Origin: Saliniplasma sp051745305
GTDB lineage: Archaea > Thermoplasmatota > Thermoplasmata > Halarchaeoplasmatales > Halarchaeoplasmataceae
Direction of reading: 5' to 3'
DNA length: 64,000 nucleotides
NCBI GenBank assembly: GCA_051745305.1
Contig: JBNJDY010000001.1
Coordinates: 5,411-69,410 of the forward strand
Made by a program: the position numbers and the translations under genes. Shown piece after piece: positions 60,298-64,000 of the stretch. Positions within the stretch are counted from its first letter, which is position 1; each line of letters opens with the position of its first letter. The notes beneath the pieces are model-generated. The model made no database searches. It saw nothing but the letters and a program-made list of their open reading frames with translations, and had not been told where the DNA came from.

Positions 60298-61251
60298 ATG
60301 GAACCCGATACAAACATATATCGTTCAGAGCGGTTGAAGTGGAAACTCATATCCAAACACAAAGGTGATCGTCTAGAAGAACTTATAGACGGTGATATAA
60401 AAGAGAACACAGAAGGAGAATTTTATGAATTAATAGATGAAGTTAATGTGAACTTCGATATAAAAAACAGTAAATTCGTTGAAGATGACCTGCTTTCCGA
60501 CCTGAAGTTAGTCCCTGGAATAGGTGAAAAAACCGAGGAAAAATTAAAGAAAAATGGTATCCGAGATCATTATGGATTAAAAGATAATGAACGCTTTTGT
60601 AATCACGTGGAAGAGATAATCGATGAGGTAAAATGTAGAGACCTTAAAAGACTGCAAAAAAGAGTTGAAAAGTGTTATCCATTGAATCATCCACTTAATC
60701 AAAAGCTTGTTAAATTTACTGATAAAGAAGACCTACTGTTTTTCGATATCGAAACCATGGGTTTGAGATATTGCCCGGTATTCCTTATAGGTATAGGTAG
60801 TTACTCTGATGGGAATCTAAAAGTTAAGCAGTTGTTTGCTAGAAATTTAAAGGAAGAAAAAGTTATCATCCAGGAATTCTTAGATATTTCTGAAGGATTT
60901 GAGTGTTTCGTAAGCTTCAATGGTAGAAGTTTCGATAGTAGATTTCTCTCTGAAAGGATGAGAAAGTATGGTTTAGACGGAGATCTTGATAAGCCCCACT
61001 TCGATGTTTTACATTTTTCTAGAGGAGCATGGAAAAAAGGTATCCCAAATCACAGACTGGGAACTTTAGAAAAACATGTTTTGAACAAAGAAAGAGAAAA
61101 CGACGTATCAAGTGCCATGGTTCCACAATTTTACAAAATTTATCTTAAAAAAGGTAATCCGGGTCCATTGATTCCGATATTGGAACACAATAAGGAAGAT
61201 ATTATTTCAACAGCTCAATTGTTAAAAATGATCGATGATGATGAAATGTAA
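60298..61251 (+). CDS. YprB-like RNase H-fold 3'-5' exonuclease with helix-hairpin-helix
   Basis: A 317-residue protein. Residues about 72-105 hold a helix-hairpin-helix (LKLVPGIGEKTEEKLKKNGI) for non-specific DNA binding. The exonuclease fold follows: LLFFDIETMGLRYCPVFLIG has the DxE pair, CFVSFNGRSFDSRFLSERM the second Asp, and LEHNKEDIISTAQLL the final Asp. This matches COG3359/YprB-type predicted exonucleases. The first 60 residues are unassigned. ATG 60298 is the first start in the frame; no clear ribosome binding site is seen. It lies downstream of the PAC2 gene with 147 bases between. Confidence 0.82.
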   Translation: MEPDTNIYRSERLKWKLISKHKGDRLEELIDGDIKENTEGEFYELIDEVNVNFDIKNSKFVEDDLLSDLKLVPGIGEKTEEKLKKNGIRDHYGLKDNERFCNHVEEIIDEVKCRDLKRLQKRVEKCYPLNHPLNQKLVKFTDKEDLLFFDIETMGLRYCPVFLIGIGSYSDGNLKVKQLFARNLKEEKVIIQEFLDISEGFECFVSFNGRSFDSRFLSERMRKYGLDGDLDKPHFDVLHFSRGAWKKGIPNHRLGTLEKHVLNKERENDVSSAMVPQFYKIYLKKGNPGPLIPILEHNKEDIISTAQLLKMIDDDEM

Positions 61252-61271
61252 GGGTTTAAACGGTTTTATAC

Positions 61272-61504
61272 AAAGAAAAAGTGCTCCCGTCGGGATTCTG
61301 TGAGCAATTCTTCGTAAAACTCACAATTGCTTACGCTCATTAAAAATAAATTTTTAACTCGTGAAACAAATCCCTCCGGTTAAAAAGAAAAAGTGCTCCC
61401 GTCGGGATTCTGTGAGCAATTCTTCGTAAAACTCACAATTGCTTACGCTCATTAAAAATAAATTTTTAACTCGTGAAACAAATCCCTCCGGTTAAAAAGA
61501 AAAA
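61272..61504. repeat. Two 112-bp tandem repeats containing the tRNA-Glu 3' end
   Basis: Units at 61281-61392 and 61393-61504 look identical. Each begins GTGCTCCCGTCGGGATT, which is the complement of the last 17 bases of the adjacent tRNA-Glu region (61505-61521). AAAGAAAAA precedes each copy, extending the shared direct repeat to about 26 bases, present three times. Each unit also contains inverted repeats (TGTGAG/CTCACA and AGCAATT/AATTGCT). On the tRNA strand each copy ends in the poly-T terminator. This explains most of the gap between the exonuclease gene and the tRNA. Confidence 0.93.
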
Positions 61505-61505
61505 G

Positions 61506-61580
61506 TGCTCCCGTCGGGATTTGAACCCGAGTGTTTGGCTCGAGAGGCCAAAATGATTGGCCGGACTACACTACGGGAGC
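61506..61580 (-). tRNA. tRNA-Glu (CTC)
   Basis: On the minus strand the acceptor GCTCCCG pairs with CGGGAGC, followed by discriminator A (61506). The D arm includes TAGTCCGGCCAATCA, the anticodon stem-loop is TTGGC-CTCTCGA-GCCAA with CTC at 34-36, and the T arm is CTCGG-GTTCAAAT-CCCGA in register with the standard TTCAAAT loop. No intron. CCA is not encoded. TTTTTCTTTTT follows as terminator. Confidence 0.95.
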
Positions 61581-61702
61581 GTATTGTTCAAAAAAGGTAT
61601 CAAACAGGTAAAGATCCAATTCCAACAGTCCCTTACACCTATTTTTCATATATAATAATTTCCTTGAAAAAAGACTAATATCATATACGTGATTTAGTAA
61701 AT

Positions 61703-62452
61703 ATGAAAGGAAAGTTGGAAGGGAAAAGGGCTATCATAACTGGAGCTTCGAGAGGCATCGGCCGTGGTATAGCTGAGAAATTTGCAGAGGAAGGTGCTAT
61801 AGTTGGAATCAACTATTACAAAAGTGAAGAGGAAGCACATGAAGTACTTGAATACGTGACCAGTAAGTCCGATGGAATCCTACTGAAAGGAGATGTCAGT
61901 GATGAAAAAGACTGCAAAAATATGGTTGAAAAATTTCTAGACAAGTTTGACTCGATCGATATACTAGTCAACAACGCTGGTATCTACTATCGTAAAGATC
62001 TAGAAGAGTCGGATATAGAGTATTACGATAGGACCATGGATGTAAACGTCAGAGGTCCTTTCATTCTGAGCAAACTCTGCCTCCCGCACCTAAAATATTC
62101 AGGGGCAGGTAGGATCATCAACCTATCATCGCAGTTGGCCTTTAGGGGATCAACTCATGGCACAGCCTACGTGACAAGCAAAGCAGCACTAGTAGGATTA
62201 ACACGAGCTTTGGCTTTGGAATTGGGTCCAAAAGGTATCACTGTAAATGGAATAGCGCCTGGAACAATAGACACAGACATCATAGGTAGTTATTCGGAAG
62301 AAAAAATAAAGCAAAGAGCAGAAAAAATACCCGTGAAAAGGATCGGAGAACCAAAAGATATCGCGAACGCAGCGGTGTTCCTAGCTTCCGATATGGGTTC
62401 CTATGTCAACGGAGATATTTTAGGAGTGAATGGAGGATCGGCTTTACATTGA
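61703..62452 (+). CDS. SDR-family oxidoreductase (FabG-like)
   Basis: A 249-residue short-chain dehydrogenase. The cofactor loop is IITGASRGIGRGIAEKFAEE, NNAGIYYRKDLEES carries NNAG, the catalytic Ser is in IINLSSQLAFRGSTHGTAYVTSKAAL with YxxxK, and GITVNGIAPGTIDTDI and DMGSYVNGDILGVNGG close the protein. Substrate unknown; 3-oxoacyl-type or sugar-alcohol oxidoreduction is possible. It starts at ATG 61703, 122 bases beyond tRNA-Glu, and converges on the ABC transporter. Confidence 0.9.
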   Translation: MKGKLEGKRAIITGASRGIGRGIAEKFAEEGAIVGINYYKSEEEAHEVLEYVTSKSDGILLKGDVSDEKDCKNMVEKFLDKFDSIDILVNNAGIYYRKDLEESDIEYYDRTMDVNVRGPFILSKLCLPHLKYSGAGRIINLSSQLAFRGSTHGTAYVTSKAALVGLTRALALELGPKGITVNGIAPGTIDTDIIGSYSEEKIKQRAEKIPVKRIGEPKDIANAAVFLASDMGSYVNGDILGVNGGSALH

Positions 62453-62465
62453 AAAATCCCATCAT

Positions 62466-63230
62466 TCAAACAACAGCTTCCTCGGGGATAATTATAGGAC
62501 GACCCGATCTTTGAACGATATCTACTTTCACGCCGAATACTGATTCTATATTTTTGGAATTTAATATATCCACATCCCCAGCATCATATATTTTTCCATC
62601 ACTAAGCATCAATATCTTACTACTGTACCTCGCTGCTAGGTTCAGATCGTGCATGGTCATGACTACTGTAATTCCATTTCTAGTTTGTTTCTTTACGACA
62701 TCTAGAACGTCCAGCTGATGTTTTAGGTCAAGACTGCTGGTAGGTTCATCCAAAAGTAGTATCTCTGGATTTTGAGCTAAAGCCCTAGCTATTAACGCCT
62801 TCTGTTTCTGACCACCACTTATCTCCTTTATGTTTCTCATGGCGATACCTTCAAGCCCTAACTTTTCAATGGTTTTTGATACCTTCTCAAGATCCTTCCT
62901 GTTGGGTTTCCAAGCACCATGTGGTTTTCGACCCATAAGCACAGTATCGAAGACTGTTGTTGGGAAACTCTCGGTCCCCGATTGAGGTACATGTCCTATT
63001 CTTCTAGCTATTTCCCTCATACTCAAGGTATTCAACAACTCTTCATCGATCAATATACTACCCTTTTGTGGGTTAAGTATATTATTAATACACTTGAGAA
63101 GTGTTGTCTTCCCAGAAGCATTAGGACCAATTATGGTAAGCATCTCACCTTCTTTGAGCTCGAAGTCCACATCATTTAATACTGGAATGCTGTTATAAGA
63201 AAATTGAAGTCCAGCGATCTCTAACTTCAC
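62466..63230 (-). CDS. ABC transporter ATPase of the FecCD/BtuCD importer class
   Basis: A 254-residue ATPase. Walker A is IIGPNASGKTTLLK (with Ala where Gly is common), the Q-loop lies in HVPQSGTESFPTTVFDTVLMGR, the signature is ISGGQKQKALIARAL, Walker B LLLDEPTSSLDLKHQ, and the switch His is in VVMTMHDLNLAARYS. The length and FPTTVFDTVLMGR region fit iron-siderophore, heme or cobalamin uptake. Its start overlaps the permease gene by 4 bases. A substrate-binding protein gene is not in the window. Confidence 0.92.
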   Translation of the reverse strand: MKLEIAGLQFSYNSIPVLNDVDFELKEGEMLTIIGPNASGKTTLLKCINNILNPQKGSILIDEELLNTLSMREIARRIGHVPQSGTESFPTTVFDTVLMGRKPHGAWKPNRKDLEKVSKTIEKLGLEGIAMRNIKEISGGQKQKALIARALAQNPEILLLDEPTSSLDLKHQLDVLDVVKKQTRNGITVVMTMHDLNLAARYSSKILMLSDGKIYDAGDVDILNSKNIESVFGVKVDIVQRSGRPIIIPEEAVV

Positions 63231-64000
63231 CAGTATTCCCTCCCTTTTATCACCAAATATATGAATAGAGGTGCACCCAAAAAAGATGTTAATATCCCAA
63301 CAGGTAATACGATGGGAGATATTATTGTTCTAGCAACGGTATCTGAAGCCAATAACAATAAAGCACCAACGATACACGAAGACGGTATCAGATATCTTTC
63401 GTTACCTCCTATTACTCTTCTTACCATGTGAGGTACGACCAATCCCACGAAACCTATTATTCCAACAAAAGAAATTATCAGAGCGGTAACAAAACAAGAG
63501 ATAAGCATACCAAAAAACCTCAGTTTTTCGACGTCGATACCTAAAGCCTTTGCTGACTCGTCACCGGAATCTAACACTTCGTAGTCCCAGCTCTTTCGTA
63601 AGAAATAAACCGTTGCAGGTATAACGGCCATCAATATCAAACCCAAATCGATCCATTTAGCTCTAGCTACGTCTCCAAATGTCCAGAAAACTATAGAGGC
63701 AAGTTCTACATCATCAGCAAAATACTGGAGAGCGGTATACCCTGCGGTGAACAAGGATCCAAGAGCTACACCGGTGAGTATCATTGTTGCCGGTGAAGCA
63801 TTTTTGTACCTTGATAAAAGCAGGATTATAAAAGTTGCAACTAGAGACCATACAAATGCAGATATTGTAACTAAATATGGGTTGCTAAGTACGACTGCAT
63901 CTGCTGTTTTGCTTTGAGTTGTACCTGCACCCAAAACGATAATAGAAAATGCAGCCCCAAATGCCGCAGCATGTGAAATCCCCAATGTGAAAGGAGAACC
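63227..64000 (-). CDS. FecCD/BtuC-family ABC permease, cut by window end
   Basis: Membrane component of the importer, lacking its N-terminal part beyond the window. The visible 257 residues begin GSPFTLGISHAAAFGAAF, the conserved xPxxLGxxxGAxxGA block, so the TTG at 63985 is internal. ILTGVALGSLFTAGYTALQY, FWTFGDVARAKW, ALGIDVEKLRFFGMLI and VGIIGFVGLVVPHMVRRVIG, the coupling-helix region contacting the ATPase, are typical. It transports an iron chelate, heme or cobalamin; the sequence does not decide which. Confidence 0.92.
   Translation of the reverse strand, partial: GSPFTLGISHAAAFGAAFSIIVLGAGTTQSKTADAVVLSNPYLVTISAFVWSLVATFIILLLSRYKNASPATMILTGVALGSLFTAGYTALQYFADDVELASIVFWTFGDVARAKWIDLGLILMAVIPATVYFLRKSWDYEVLDSGDESAKALGIDVEKLRFFGMLISCFVTALIISFVGIIGFVGLVVPHMVRRVIGGNERYLIPSSCIVGALLLLASDTVARTIISPIVLPVGILTSFLGAPLFIYLVIKGREYW

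Noticed and set aside
60153..60368. 71-residue open frame between the PAC2 and exonuclease genes
   Set aside because: It overlaps the start of the exonuclease gene, has no recognisable motifs and no ribosome binding site.
61272..61504. Possible CRISPR array
   Set aside because: Only two identical 112-base units without distinct spacers. The repeat is explained by the adjacent tRNA-Glu 3' end, and there are no cas genes.

Overview
The window is a compact, AT-rich euryarchaeal chromosome segment. Archaeal markers are plentiful: L40e, L7Ae, S28e and L24e, transcription factor S, primase large subunit, Trm56, an AK6/Fap7-type kinase, a PAC2-family protein and a two-subunit 2-oxoacid:ferredoxin oxidoreductase. 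Ribosome binding sites are of the GGTGAT/GGAGG type, TATA boxes precede many genes, and the two tRNA genes do not encode CCA. A heliorhodopsin, the Trm56-HD fusion and the general gene mix suggest a Thermoplasmata-related (MBG-D-like) sediment lineage. This placement is inference. A group 3b-type sulfhydrogenase, an aldehyde:ferredoxin oxidoreductase and the Kor enzyme point to an anaerobic, ferredoxin- and H2-linked fermentative metabolism.

Layout. 1-2.6 kb: 3' end of topA, L40e, a creatininase-family enzyme, rpiA. 2.6-7.5 kb: a winged-helix regulator diverging from a symmetric usp-permease-permease-usp cluster. 7.5-16.7 kb: enolase, a DegT aminotransferase, a histidine phosphatase, korAB with a Cys-rich companion, a GalT-like protein and an AspA/AstE-like deacylase. 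16.8-25.2 kb: heliorhodopsin, threonine synthase, rimI, priL, lipid and nucleotide enzymes, bacterial-type exonuclease VII (xseAB), three tandem winged-helix paralogues and a tRNA-His with an apparent D-loop intron. 25.3-30.3 kb: a response regulator, a 1010-residue PAS/GAF histidine kinase and a small histidine kinase. 30.3-34.7 kb: the hydBGDA sulfhydrogenase operon with its maturation protease. 34.8-43.3 kb: uppS, a serine-synthesis trio (aminotransferase, serA, DUF1015), Trm56-HD, a Toprim protein, DUF167, and ftsZ preceded by a CdrS-like double-RHH protein. 43.5-56.7 kb: a STAND/TPR protein, ndk with ribosomal proteins, AOR, RNase HI with a zinc ribbon, a sugar dehydrogenase/acetyltransferase pair, TFS, and an HTH-ATPase with a damaged P-loop. 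56.8-64 kb: a surface protein with two near-identical repeats, a degenerate FtsZ paralogue with a membrane protein, PAC2 and exonuclease genes, tRNA-Glu trailed by 112-bp tandem copies of its own 3' end, an SDR, and an ABC metal/cobalamin importer cut by the window edge.

Most notable: (i) the heliorhodopsin in a genome that otherwise looks anaerobic; (ii) a second FtsZ-family protein whose GTP-binding and catalytic loops are altered, in an apparent operon with a small membrane protein; (iii) a tRNA-His with a 29-30 nt insertion in the D-loop that folds as a relaxed bulge-helix-bulge; (iv) uppS, whose essential N-terminus has no ATG/GTG/TTG start but has an ATC codon ideally spaced behind GGTGAT; (v) GTCCGACG half-sites bracketing the TATA box of the cdrS-like/ftsZ operon; (vi) tandem tRNA-Glu 3'-end repeats.
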